DNA of 64,000 nucleotides from Pseudogymnoascus destructans (lineage: Eukaryota; Ascomycota; Leotiomycetes; Thelebolales; Thelebolaceae). The stretch covers positions 1,240,001-1,304,000 of the forward strand of contig NW_020167528.1 of NCBI RefSeq assembly GCF_001641265.1, given 5' to 3'. Positions 11,298 through 22,790 of this stretch are shown here, one piece after another; position 1 is the stretch's first letter, and the number at the start of each line of letters is the position of its first letter. The notes beneath the pieces are model-generated. The model was not told the DNA's origin. It searched no databases and saw only the letters and a list, made by a program, of their open reading frames with translations. The position numbers and the translations under genes were made by a program.

Positions 11298-12294
11298 ATG
11301 AACTCCTCCTCTTCCTCCTCCGTAACAGAGGCCTCGTGCGCCAGGATGCGCCCTCTTCCAGTCCACCCATCGCGGCTGCTGCCCCATCAACAGATGCATC
11401 GCGAGGGCCCTGTGCCAAGGGCGCCGGGGGAGCGCGAGCCGGACTTCTATGAGCGCATGACGCCGCGGAATCAGCGGCTTACGCAGCTTTATGTGTTCGC
11501 GGCGGTCGCGTCGGCGGTGGGGTTATATTTGTTGGTGTGGAGTCTCGGGTTGATCAAGTCGGAGAAACTGTTCAGTGAGGCTGCGAAGACGCACTTGTTG
11601 GCGTCGTATGAGTGGGCTGGGTATGGGTTGGTTGTTGCTGCTGTAAGGTTTCACTGGGGAACGCGATTGATTATTGAAGTACTGACTGACGGATCTAGCT
11701 CGTGGCTACGGTATTATTGAGCTTTGCCAACATATTACGCATCCTCTCCGTCGAATCGCCGCTCCCAGAAATTTACGCTGCAGCTGCCACTGCCGCCATC
11801 TCTGCGCTCGTTGTTATCTTCGGCATCATCAGCTACTCTACCACCGTCAACGCAGGCGCCGAAGACGGCATCCCGTACGACGTCTGTACCGCCCCCGGCG
11901 CCGACCCCTGGAAGCGCCTCCCCTGCAACGCCGCAAGCAAGAAGCGCCTCCTAGTCCAGCTGGGCGGGCTCATATGTGCAGGAGCAGCCGCGTGAGTACC
12001 ACTCCCATCCCAGATCCTCGTCCTTTTATCCACCTTGGCTGTACCTTGGGGGGCATCTGTCATTTCAAGCTTTCCTTACGTAAACTGCGATGGACTGCTG
12101 ACGTGTAACCCTCGCACAGCATCTTGTGCTTCTTGTTATGCGTGCTGCACGTGAGCGAGTTCCGGAATGAGAGGAGTCAGGGGGGACTCTATGTAAGGAC
12201 GAGGGGATATACGAGGCTTAGTCTTAACCCGTATGAGGTCCAAGATGAGGATGAGGACGTGGGTGCTGCCGGACCGAGTGTGCATCTCAAGTGA
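11298..12294 (+). CDS. Uncharacterised four-helix integral membrane protein, three exons
   Basis: Exons 11298-11642, 11699-11991 and 12120-12294 join in phase to 270 residues. Seen: a cytosolic-looking Ser-rich N-terminus, then four hydrophobic segments at about residues 64-86 (YVFAAVASAVGLYLLVWSLG), 105-127, 140-160 (AAISALVVIFGIISYSTTV) and 202-224 (LGGLICAGAAAILCFLLCVL), and an acidic C-terminus (VQDEDEDVGAAG). Introns use GTAAGG/TAG and GTGAGT/CAG. The loop between helices 3 and 4 has two Cys residues (VCTAPG, LPCNAA) that could form a disulphide. The four-helix layout recalls tetraspan or SUR7-like fungal proteins, but I do not recognise the family and assign no function. The ATG at 11298 is the first in frame; the first 20 residues are low complexity. 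Confidence 0.8.
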
Positions 12295-13010
12295 ACGATT
12301 GCAAGGGGAATATCGAGATGGGAACTGACGACAGAGGGGGCCGGCATGGCGACGGATTGCAGGGAAGGCCTGGTGAATAGCTGGGCCAGGAAGAAGGGGG
12401 TACGGCGATTGGGACAATCTTTGGATGGGAATATGACTTGCGTGGGGCCTTGGATGGGAGGGTATCGTGGTTTCTATTTGCATGATCTTGAGGCGTATGA
12501 TGCACTAGGGGGGTGGATGGTGTATATAGGGGTTTCGGCAGCGGTTATTATACCAGCTCACCTGGGTTTGTGATACTGGGTTCGATTTCTCCCTTCCGAT
12601 TTTACGTGTGTCTATGCGGAATTGAGGTGCATGGAATGGGGTATAAATAGAGGGTGGCTTCTACTTTCCAGGACCAAACCACGTTCAAGGAGAGACGCAC
12701 GTCTTAGGAGAAGGGAGTTTTAAACCTCGACGTAAGGTAACAATGGCCCAGATGTTCGGGATCAGTTGCATTGCTAGTCTTGCTCTTGTTGTCGGACAGG
12801 TGCTGTTGTCACGACGCTGTTGCTATCGAGTAGCTCTTCTTGTCGGGGAGGTATGTTGTCGAGCAGCCCCTGCTGTCGCCATAAATGCTACTGTCATAGT
12901 TGTAAGACTTGTTTACAGCAGTGGCCTTTGCTTCGCCACTATTGACTGTGCAACACAGTCTATATTACGATTGCATAATTTCTTATTTTTTGAGCCTCAT
13001 CTGCGATAAA
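12295..13010. other. Intergenic, no supported gene
   Basis: Follows the membrane-protein gene. An 88-codon open frame at 12743-13009 on the plus strand reads as Cys/Val/Leu-rich sequence without homology that I recognise, and is not called. From 12780 to 12900 there is an irregular repeat of tgctgtTGTC and tgtcgagc-like words. Nothing else stands out. Confidence 0.5.
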
Positions 13011-14530
13011 TGTGGTGTAGATATTCATGAGTTGTTGCCCAATATAATAGTGGGCGGTGCGCGCTTCGACGATGAAAGAACCCATTGACTCGATGCTGAT
13101 CAAATACATTTACTCGATCTTCTTTGAGTGAAGTGCGGGCTTGCTCAATGATACGGTCAAAGGATTCTAGAATGACGAGAAGATGATGGTCGGCGGGGTC
13201 TACAGTTTGGGTGCTCCTAGATCCAACTGGTCGATAGGATTCTAGGTGGAGAATTAGACGAGCTGCTTCATGAAGATCATGGCCTTGAGTACTCCGTATA
13301 GCGGGTCCATTGAGTAGTGTCTAACCATGGGGAGACCTGGGTATAATGACGGCCGTGTCCTGGAAGAGACGTTCCGTGGCGTTAAGCTTCTGAGCTAGCT
13401 GAAATGTGATCTGGTCTTCAAGGCTAAGTGGGATTGAGTTCGCCGCATTGTCGCCCAGGTTGGCGATGGCACTTGCTAGCCTAGTGTCCATCACAGGCTT
13501 CACAACAAACTATCGAAAGAAGTTGCTTCGATAGAAGGTCTGACATTGTCTCTGATAAGAAGAATTGCAAAAACAACAATATTCAATAAGCGCAAGAGCA
13601 TTCATTACCGTCGTGTTGCGATTACCCTGATACCTATTACCCTGATACCTATCAGGGTAATTACCCTCGAGCTCGAAATGGTTACCTGAGGCCTTTTTCT
13701 CACCTGTTGGAGATCCTATATCTGAACAGCTGGTAGATGGTCGAGAAACCTCAGTTGTGGAATCAGGCAAGCCCATGTCTAGATCAATCAATGAATATGC
13801 TATTGAATGACGGTGCTTGATTTGTTGAGAAAGCACGGGACCATCTTGGACTCCATAACCAGTTAGCTCCATAACCACAGAGTAATTAGATCCGGGTGTC
13901 ATGACTAGTGGGAGGGGCTCATAGCTCGGAATCTTCATATCCACAGAAGAAGATGGCGTGATTGAAGGGAACTTCCAGTCTTGCGTATGACGATGGCCGT
14001 TGGGATCGATAGGGTCACTGAGCGTTGGTCCTCTGAGGTCGACTATGCCAGATGCGAGCCATTTGCTCCGTCGCCCCGCCTACCTGCTTTGGTAGTTTTT
14101 AGATCAGGAGAAAGCTTAATCCCCGAGTCATGGTTGCTACCGAGGTTGACCATTGTTTCTTTGATAATTGAAAGGGCCGTATTGTCGCGCAGTGGCAAGT
14201 CAGACATTGGTTGCTGCGTTAAGCGGCCGTACTGGTTTCGACTATTAACGTCGTAGTCTGATATTGTATTTGGATCGAAAACCTTCTCGACTAGAGCCCC
14301 GAGGGGTGCGAGAAATTGCTGTACGAGGCATTTGAGCAAGAGATACACCACTCACCCTTTATACACACGACCAAAGCAGCTACCTTTGCCGATGAGCTCA
14401 GTCAGAACATACTTTGGTGGACATTGCCAGCCTTCTTAGCAGAGTCATTGACACTCAGTTGCATCCGCTGAGCATCTTCCAGGGCCCTGGACTTGACCGA
14501 GCTGCTCTCGATCGGTAGCAACTTGAGACG
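13010..14530 (-). pseudogene. Degenerate protein kinase gene relic (STE20-like glycine-rich loop) with flanking broken frames
   Basis: Seen on the minus strand at about 14510-14355: a frame reading SSSVKSRALEDAQRMQ, then SVNDSAKKAGNV, then after a one-base shift PPKYVLTELIGKGSCFGRVYKG followed by a GTGAGT donor-like site. This is the Tyr-x-Leu and glycine-rich loop (GKGSFGRVYKG) that opens a STE20-type kinase domain, with one extra Cys codon. No further kinase motifs (VAIK, HRD, DFG) follow. Downstream, three broken minus frames (14351-14043, 13944-13510, 13503-13321) encode Ser/Pro-rich, non-repetitive sequence that may be the rest of the gene or another relic; several stops interrupt them. 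The short repeat attaccctgatacct occurs twice at 13622-13650 with a partial inverted copy beside it. The link of the downstream frames to the kinase is a guess. Confidence 0.4.
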
Positions 14531-14780
14531 ACCCATCAGCGGCTCGGAGAGATCAAAATGTAGATACGGCGGGCTCCTACGATAGATCCCTGAAATTTGA
14601 AGCCTGGAGTCATGCGCCAGTGTCGGTGAAACAAAATTCCAGTGGTATCGACGGATGAATAGTTAATCCGATCACATGCTCTCGTGTCACTTTGGCGAGC
14701 ATCAATAGGAGAGTTCCTGAACAGGCTCCAACGTTCAAAGCTACCTAAATTTCGGCATTTGGCTACCAAACTTACGTGGA

Positions 14781-15674
14781 TTGAATTATTCGAATTTCGA
14801 AATGTCCAAAAATGGCCTCTCACTGCGGAAGCGTGGAAAAGCTGCGCAGGTTTCTCCGCCAGATTCACGCCTCTTCACGCTGCCTGCGGAAATTCGAATT
14901 GCTATCTACACCCTTCTCTTGGTATCCCGCAACGCCTTATGTCCTAATGGGATGGCAATTTTTAACGATGTCCAGTCGAGGGAACAATCGGAAATATCTT
15001 TTTTCTCTCTTCCACATGAACGGACTCTTGCTATCGCGAGGACTTGCACTCGAGTCCGTGATGAAGTTCTCCCTATTTATTTCGGCTCGAACAACTTCGT
15101 GTTTAAAGCGACATGGGACATGTATGCCTATCTTCACATGATTGGTGATTGCCGCAAGTTCATTCAAAATATATCCTTTGCGTATCAAGGCTCGCAGCGA
15201 AATGAGGCCTTCGAGCTACTATCTAAGTGTACGAGCTTGAGTTGGTTAGATGTCATGGTAATGGATGAGACTATGAAGGGTGCGAGGAAGCCGCAGGACA
15301 ATTTGTTTGCCGCAAATGGAATGCGGACATTGAGGGCCATCAGGGGATTAGTGAGGTGTAAGGTCACAGTGAGGGAAATTGAGACTATACGGAGTGAGGA
15401 TTGGAGGAATCCGAAGTTGTTGTTCAATTTAAATACGAGCGATAAAAGGCGTTTTGATAACGAGAATATCAGGGAGGTTGAAAGAGTGCTGACTCTGGAA
15501 ATATCGGAGAGAGAAGATGAGGCAGTAGCTCGGTTGAAGGAAGCTCGCGACGAGAGAAATACTAAGAAGGAAAGGGAGCTTGAGACTTGGCGCGTTAAAA
15601 ATGATTCTGATTGGAAAGAATTTACCAGGAAAAGAGCCATGCGATTAAAAGACGCAAAGAAAGAGGGGGTATGA
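14781..15674 (+). CDS. 2EXR / F-box-like domain protein of unknown function
   Basis: An intact single-exon frame of 297 residues. Seen: near residue 30 the run SRLFTLPAEIRIAIYTLLL, then LAIARTCTRVRDEVLPIYFG followed by NNFVF. This is the LPAEIR..IY and Y..N.F arrangement shared by the large fungal 2EXR/DUF7730 (F-box-like) families. The C-terminal third (residues 215-297) is highly charged and probably helical or coiled coil (ERELETWRVKNDSDWKEF). Such proteins are numerous in fungal accessory regions and their substrates are unknown. A second ATG at 14802 (MSKNGLSLRKRGK) is an equally good start. It stands between degraded DNA and the transposon island, so it may be young or dispensable. Confidence 0.65.
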   Translation: MNYSNFEMSKNGLSLRKRGKAAQVSPPDSRLFTLPAEIRIAIYTLLLVSRNALCPNGMAIFNDVQSREQSEISFFSLPHERTLAIARTCTRVRDEVLPIYFGSNNFVFKATWDMYAYLHMIGDCRKFIQNISFAYQGSQRNEAFELLSKCTSLSWLDVMVMDETMKGARKPQDNLFAANGMRTLRAIRGLVRCKVTVREIETIRSEDWRNPKLLFNLNTSDKRRFDNENIREVERVLTLEISEREDEAVARLKEARDERNTKKERELETWRVKNDSDWKEFTRKRAMRLKDAKKEGV

Positions 15675-16140
15675 CGACAAAGCGGGAAGACATTCAGAGT
15701 GCAAGGTTAAGATAAATCGAGCAAATACGCAGCTCCAATGTCATCGGCGTAACAACAGACCGTGAGCTTCCTGGGCCTGGCGACTTCATGGCGTATGAGC
15801 CTCCACTTCCATCCGACATCCTTGTTGATACACCCCCTCAAATTGGGCTTCGGCTAAGCCAAGACGTTCGAATTTCTTCTAAACGCCAACGTTCACTCAG
15901 CCATCCTGTTCGAACAACACTTCCTCCAGCCTCACAAGAGGATGCTAAAGCTACGAGACGCCTAGGGACCCCCAGGCCGCTCTGCTCTTTCGGTGAAGGA
16001 CGAGATCCCGTGCGCGCATTGGCCAGCTTCCGGTGAAGGACGAGCCTCCCCCTGACGACCGCTGGGACGACCGACGGGCCAGCCTTATATGCAGCTACCC
16101 TTACAGGCCCTCCGCTGTGCGTGCGATAATCACTCCCGCT
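15675..16140. other. No recognised feature
   Basis: An open frame on the plus strand at 15788-16036 (82 codons) has no homology that I recognise. The duplicated phrase ttccggtgaaggacga / ttcggtgaaggacgag occurs near 15989 and 16028. I see no gene. Confidence 0.4.
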
Positions 16141-16143
16141 ACT

Positions 16144-16380
16144 CCGGTGTTCTCGTACGATGCGGCGCAGCGGGTCGTGGTCTGCCGGGCGTGCGGGTCG
16201 TGCGTCGTCCCCGGACGTAGCAACCAGGAGCGACGACTGCGAGCAGCCCCACCGACTTCAAAGGGCCACCCTAAGCGCAACAGTACAGCTGCTGGGCAGC
16301 TACGACCTGCGGAGCGCCGAGGAGCTCAGGGGGCACAGGTCGTGGGTGGAGGACAGGTGCCAACGCAATATGTCGTTCAA
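16144..16380 (+). pseudogene. DUF3505-like (OrsD-type) zinc-ribbon relic
   Basis: Seen: FSYDAAQRVVVCRACGSCVVP in one frame, then after a shift SATVQLLGSYDLRSAEELRG in the next. The pattern of aromatic residue, hydrophobic strand, CRxCG and a following helix resembles the N-terminal part of fungal DUF3505 proteins, which often occur in accessory and transposon-rich DNA. The frame change and missing His ligands make it a relic. Assignment is by eye and weak. Confidence 0.3.
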
Positions 16381-16599
16381 GAGGTATAGACGTCCAACTC
16401 GAGAATGCTCGAGATGAAGTTATCGCACCAATAGATATGGGGTAGGGTTGGTATGCACCAACCATGTTTCATGCCTCAATTTCTCCTTAATATACTCCGT
16501 GATGAGCATAAGCATATACTAGTAATTGAGGCGCCCTTTTCGAAGAAATATACCTAATAAGTGAGCCTTTGAAGCTGTTATCTTTGAAGTGGATACATA

Positions 16600-18931
16600 T
16601 CATTTGACTCCTGAATTTCCCGACCAGACCGAGACTTATTACGGACTTGGCTCAACTCAATTGTTTCAACTACTTCCCCCCGAGGCAACTGGGCCCTATT
16701 GTCATTCTATGGCCTTGCAAGTGAAGGTAGGGTGTAATCACACCCGTCTTGGCTTGGGGGTAGCCCCTCTAAATCTTCTAGCTCCGGGTCAATTAAGTCA
16801 AATGTTGATGTATTAGCCTGACTTTGGTAACAAACTTGGCGGCGTTGCCCTCGGTGCTGGGGCTGTAATCGCTGTACCCTTGGTAACGTATAAAGGCCTC
16901 GTCATGATTGAATAAAATCAAACCGGTCTTGGTTCCGCTTTGTCCTATCACAGGTATTTGGCTGCCTTGGGCTTCGGTCTGGAATATACTGTAGCGTCAT
17001 CTTCTCTTGGATATTATCAATTAGAACATTATACTCAAACAATATTTCCTCATCATTCATATAAGTCGAATCAATGATATCTGCAACAGAGTAGTGTTCG
17101 AATAGCTGTTCCTGTTCAATTTTCTGGCGGTAGAAGACAAGCATAATTCCCCGTATTGTATCAGGGGTCATTTGGTTGCGCTTATAATTGCAGACAGCAT
17201 GGACAGTGCTAAAGACTCGATCAACAAGAGCTTCTGAAGCAGGAATACAAAGTATATCCCGGGCCATAGCACCAAGTCCTGGGAATAGTAGTTCGTTTTC
17301 TTTTCACCATTTTAATGGTGGTTGATGGGAGGGTGCTAATAAAAGTTAGTAGTGATTACTATAATTATTACTATAAACTTACGGAGGGCAAGGTATTGCT
17401 CAATCTCTCCTCCTTGATTTTCAGTTTGACTGATGGAATTATAGCTTCACTTCTGATTCAACATTAGAGCCATTGGGTCCTTGTCTAGTTCCATATAGTG
17501 TGATTGGTGCTGCTTCGATCTTTCTTGGTTTGCATAATGTTGAGTGTATAATGTCCGGAATTCCTTCTCAAAATGCCTCCAGTTTGTATTAGGATTCAAC
17601 CAACAATAATCAGGGTTAAACACTTCCATCTTTAACCGTGGAGATAGAATAGCACCAAAAGCATAGAAGTTACCAATACCTGTGCAAGATAAGCTATAAT
17701 ACTTATCAAGCTTTTGTACAGCTTTATCAATAGCTTTTAAGAGCTTTGGAATCCATGGATCTTGTAATGGTTTAAGCTGACAGGTACACGGTACACTCCT
17801 CAAGCCCTTCAAATAGCTCCTCATATGCTGGGAGAACAAAGCCTAGTCATGCACCACTTGCTATACCTATATTTGAAGTCCAGAAGCTAAACTGGCGAGT
17901 AACATCAATAAGGTAGGTGATATGTTTCCACTCTTCTGAAGTAATATGGAAGATAATAGCTGGAGTAAACTCAGTTGTAAACTTATTTACTGCTCCCTGG
18001 AGTAGGACCGCTCATAGCATCATATGTAGTGTTGAATCCCACCAGGTTGACACATCTTGGATAAGTCGTAGGACTTTTGCTCCATCTTTAATGCATTGTC
18101 TTTGAATTCCCATAAATCGATCTCTTTGCTATGAGCTAGAATTCACAAAGACAGCTACCTTCCAAAGCTAGTATAGTATTAGTTGTGATTACTATAATGA
18201 TTACTATAAACATACCTTGGCAAGTGTCCATGGAAGGCCCTTTTCCTTACTTAGATCTTTGAGTTCGTCTACTGAATTGTCATCCCAGTCAATCTGTAGC
18301 TCTGAGTTTGATGGGTTTAATCGAATTGACCCAAGGAGAGCCTTCTGTGTAAGCTGAACAATATGTGCAAAGCATGGGATATGATGAATACGTCCATCAT
18401 GGTATCTTGTTGGCTCAGACGATAACTCAGCTATCATATCATTGATAATTGCCATCATTGAAGTATTGTTACTTGCATTATCAGTTGTAATGCAATGAAC
18501 TCTACCATCTAGGTGATATTGAGATATAACATGCTGAACAATAGTCGCAAGGTCTTTCCCAGTATGGGCTCCATCAAGATACTCACATTTCTCAGTGATG
18601 AATGTAGCCATAATACCCATGAAGGAGTGACTTGTTCCAGGGCTAGACCAATTGTCAAGGGATAATGCACACCTTGACCCAGAGACAAGACCATGAAGGG
18701 CAATCTGTTGTGCATTATCCACCATAACATCAAGGCGCCGCCGTAGGGTTGTTGGTGAAGGAAGTGGATATTTCTGGTTCTGCCATAGTGCCATCTCTCT
18801 CTATATAGGATTCTCAACTGATCGGAATGATATGTTTAGAGATACTACAGTTTCAAGAACATAACTATAGAATGCTTCGCTTGGATCATCTTCTGGTTGT
18901 AGGCGCATGGTCTAAATAATAGTTAGACATA
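16600..18931 (-). mobile_element. hAT transposon copy A (degenerate, lacks first exon)
   Basis: Minus-strand exons are recognisable by comparison with copy B. Exon 2 (about 18913-18218) carries the transposase N-terminal part with LDNWSSPGTSHSFMGI and the catalytic region ITTDNASNNTSMM. Exon 3 (18165-17384) holds the central region, with several frame breaks. Exon 4 (17335-16902) holds the hATC dimerisation domain (IPASEALVDRVFSTVHAVCN). Introns near 17384-17335 and 18217-18165 have canonical ends and both hold the doubled TATAGTAAT motif. The gene lacks the first exon that copy B has. Its upstream end meets a pogo-like element at the TA in 18930-18931. No terminal inverted repeats or 8-bp duplication could be seen. 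Confidence 0.8.
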
Positions 18932-20792
18932 ACGTGCATGTATAACGAAAGTGCCAAACAAGCGAAAGTGCCAAAATATCGCGACTACCCCATAAGAATT
19001 GCGATAAATCCACCACAACAATATAAATTAATTAAAACTACTCGGAGTCCTCTTCCTCAGACCTGTCTATTACAATCTGACAAGTGCGCGCATTGTGTCC
19101 AGTCTCACCACACTTGCCACAGCGACGTGCATGGGTTTCTTCCCTTGGCTTCCGACCACTACTTGCCCTTATTTCTTGCTCTACTTGCTGCACAACGTCC
19201 CTCTCGTCCTGTAGCTCCTGTGCTACCTGTTGACTAAGTGATCCTCCTTGCTGTAGTCGTGTTTTTTTAGCTCTCCGGCGCTTGCTTAGCACTTCATTTG
19301 CCTGTCGCAGGTTTTGGTTCTCTGGCTTTAACAATGCTAATTGATGCATTATTTGCGATGCACCCTTTGTAAACTGGTCAACAGCTGCATAGATTGAGGT
19401 TGGAGAGCTATTTTGATGATGCGCAATTCGGTTTTTAATGAAAGTAGACTGTGATACAACTTCAGTTGGGTTATTTGGTGTCTGAGAAACCCATGGTTGA
19501 GCGGTGTTTGGGCGAGAGGTTGGAGGTGTTGGCGTCTTAAACCTAAGGTCAAGTGTAGATATTACACTCTCAGGGCTAAATGGAAGAAGCCCAGCACCTC
19601 GGAACCCTCCCTGAATATTGCTTTCTGTCATTGCAATGTTAAATGCAGCGTGGAAGGCAGGAAAGAAGTCATCCTTAGTAATGTGAATAATATGAGCCTG
19701 CATCATATCTTCAATTTGCCAACCGTAAGCTCTCTTTAATGGGCCAAAACAGCCAACATCAAGTGGTTGGAGTATATGGGAAGAGTGAGCAGGCATACAA
19801 AGCGTAATAATGTTGTGTTCTTTGCAGTACTCCTCAAACTTGTCTGAGTGGTGGCTCTCATGACCATCAAGGACTAACAAGCGATAACCACCAACACTCC
19901 GGGGCTTTGTGTGCTTCTCAAAATGCTGAATCCAATCCATACCTCTCTCGTTTGTAGTCCAGCCATTTGCAGTAACAGCGATTACCCAATCTGCTGGAAA
20001 TCCGCTATTCTCATACCAAGATGCAAGGTGGTTTTTACCTGCCACAATGACAAATGGCGGCACTGCCCAACCTTGAGAACTAACGCCTTGGATTACTGTA
20101 ACCCATTCCCAGATTGCCAGGCTGCACCTTTTTTGCCTTTGCCCGCCCATCTGAGCTCGTTACTACCGTTGCGCTTGAGATGACGCCCATCATAAACCCA
20201 GTCTCATCAAAGTTGTAGATATCTGCACTGTTGATGCCATACTTTAGAATTGTGTTCCATACAAGCTCAAACCAGCCACGAATGACTTCTGGATCTTCGC
20301 ACTTAGCCCTCTGGTAGTCGTATTTTCGCTGGAAGCATGTCCGGAGCTCTACATGGCGCTTAACAAAGTTTGAAGCCCAACGTGACCCGACGCGTGGCGC
20401 GTCGCATGTTGCAAGTAGTCGATTTGCCATATCTTCAACAATAGACAACTGAGGAGGGAACCCTTTAGCAGCTAAGTCAAGTATATACTGAACAAGAACT
20501 GATTCCTCTAGGTTACTTAATTTCTGTAAGTTGGCTTGGATATCGCGTCGTGAAGGTACGCCTTGTAAACGGTGACGTAGCTTGCAGTGGTCTACGGAAT
20601 AGATCCTAGCTGCAACTCGAAGGCGCAAATTTGGGTCGCTTTGCATAGCTTGGATAGCTAGCACTAATTTGCCTTCATCATTTTTATGGCGCATGTTTTG
20701 TTGTGGAGGAATTTAACATTTAGTTGGGGGGGTTGGCCACCGCATGATTTTGGCGCTTTCACTTGTTTGGCACTTTCGTTATACATGCACGT
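18932..20792 (-). mobile_element. Pogo/Fot1-like DNA transposon with perfect TA duplication (element P1)
   Basis: Seen: the left end ACGTGCATGTATAACGAAAG and the right end (reverse complement) begin with the same 31 bases; the terminal inverted repeat extends to about 46 bp with two mismatches. TA flanks both ends (18930-18931 and 20793-20794). Each terminal repeat contains two subterminal copies of CGAAAGTGCCAAA (one copy in the right end reads TGAAAGCGCCAAA), likely transposase-binding sites by analogy with pogo-family ends. Size is 1861 bp. It inserted into hAT-derived intronic sequence. Confidence 0.88.
19038..20694 (-). pseudogene. Pogo-like DDE transposase of P1, one frameshift
   Basis: The N-terminal frame 20694-20080 has a psq/CENP-B-type helix-turn-helix region and the first catalytic Asp in NFDETGFMMG. 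The C-terminal frame 20150-19038 has LDGHESHHSDKFEEY, then the SSHILQPLDVGCFGPLKRAY block, and a C-terminal CCHC knuckle (CGKCGETGHNARTC). The two frames overlap out of register near 20108. One extra T in AATCTGGGAATGG would explain it, since related transposases read PGNREWVTVI there. The product is therefore broken by a single base in an otherwise full-length, about 570-residue gene. The CCHC knuckle is a known extra of some fungal pogo-like transposases. Confidence 0.82.
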
Positions 20793-22790
20793 TAATTTAC
20801 AAGCAATTACTATATTTATTACTATAGATCTATGTTACGCCATGACTCCTAAATTTCCCGACCAGACCGAGACTTATTACGGACCTGGCTTAACTCAACT
20901 GTTTCAACTACTGCCTTCTGGGGCAACTGGGCCCCATTATCCTTCCGTGATTTCTTTGCAATAGGAAGTGAAGGTAGTAAATAATCACCCTCACTCTGGC
21001 TAGGGGGTACCCCCTCAAAATCGTCTACCTCATGGTCAATAAAGTCAAAAGTTGAGAGATCAACTTGACTTTGGTAACGAACTTGGCTTTGCTGGCCTTG
21101 TGACCGCTGTACACTTGGCAAGCTATGGAGACCTCGTCGTGATTGAACAAATTCAAACTGGTCTTTGTTCCACCTTGTCCAGTCATAGGTATTTGGCTGC
21201 CTTGGGCTTCGGTCTGGAATGTACTGTAGTGCCATCTTCTCCTGAATATTATCAATTAGAGCATTATACTCAAATGATATTTCCTCATCATTCATATAGG
21301 TTGAATCAATAATATCCGTAACTGAGTAGTGTTCAAAGAGATGTTCCCGTTCGATTTTCTGTCGGTAGAAGACAAGCATAATACCCCTTATTGTCTCAGG
21401 GGCCATCTGGTTGCGCCTATAATTGCAGACAGCACGGGCAGTACTAAAGACCCGCTCAACGAGGGCTTCAGATGCAGGAATACAAAGTATATCCCGGGCC
21501 ATAGCAGCAAGCCCAGGGAATAATCGCTCGTTATCTTTCCGCCATAATAATGGTGGTTGGTGGGAGGGTGCTAGTAAAAGTTAGTAATTATTACTATAAT
21601 TATTACTATAGACTTACGGAGAGCAAGGTACCGCTCAATCTCTCCTCCCTGGTCAGTGGCCTGACTTAAGGAGTTATAGCTTCGCTTCTGATTTAACATT
21701 AAAGCCATTGGGTCCTTGTCTAGTTCTGTATACTGTGACTGGTGCTGCTTTGACCTAATGTTGAGTATATAGTGCCCGGAATTGCTTCTCAAAATCCCTC
21801 TGCCAGTTTGTTTCAGGATTTAACCAACAATAGTCAGGGTTAAACACTTCCATCTTTAACCGGGGAGATAGAATAGCTCCAAAGGCATAGAAGCTTCCAG
21901 TACCTGTACAAGATCTTGTATAATACTTGTCAAGCTTTTGAATAGCTTTATCAATAGCTATAAGAAGCTTTTTGATCCATGGGTCTTGTAGTAGCTTTAG
22001 CCGATGGGTACACTCCTCAAGCCCTTCAAATAGCTCGTCATATGCTGGTAAAACAAAGCCTAGTTGAGCACCACTTGCTATACCCATGTTTGAGGTCCAG
22101 AAGCTTAACTGGCGAGTAACATCAATAAGGTAGGTGATGTGTTTCCACTCTGGGGGACTAATATGAAATATATTAGCTGCAGTAAACTCAGTTGTAAACT
22201 TATTCACTGCTTCTTGGAGTAAGACTGCTCGTAGCATCATATGTAGGGTTGAGTCCCATCGCGTTAACACATCTTGGATAAGTCGTAAGACCTTTGCTCC
22301 ATCTTTAATACACTGTCTTTGGATTCCCATAAATATCTCTCTTCGCTGTGAACTTGAATTCACAAAGACAGCTAGCTTCCGAAGCTAGTTTTATATTAGT
22401 GGCAATTACTATAAAAATTACTATAAACATACCTTGGCAAGGGTCCATGGAAGGCCCCTCTCTTTACTTAGATCTCTAATCTCGTTGGCTGAATTTTCAT
22501 CCCAGTCAGTCTGTAGCTCTGAGTTTGTTGGGTTTAATTGGATTGACCCAAGGAGAGCCTTTTGTGCAAGCTGGACAATATGTGCGAAGCATGGTATATT
22601 GTAACGCTGACTTCTAAACGATAGAAGACACAGAGGTTCTCTTGCGTAAAGGTTTACTTATCAGAGGAGGCAGGGGATCAGACACAAAGGCTTCAAGTAA
22701 CACGTTACTAGTATATAACAAATACTGTATTGAGTTGAGCACGAAGCTCCTATCTAAGGAAATACTATCTACTTATATAGTGGCGTCGTG

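Noticed and set aside
12743..13009. 88-codon plus-strand frame, hydrophobic and Cys-rich
   Set aside because: No recognisable family, composition follows local repeats of tgctgttgtc-type words, isolated between a real gene and relic DNA.
13622..13670. Repeated taccctgatacc words resembling part of the I-SceI homing site
   Set aside because: Only a partial match, and explained by a short direct and inverted local repeat; no homing endonuclease nearby.
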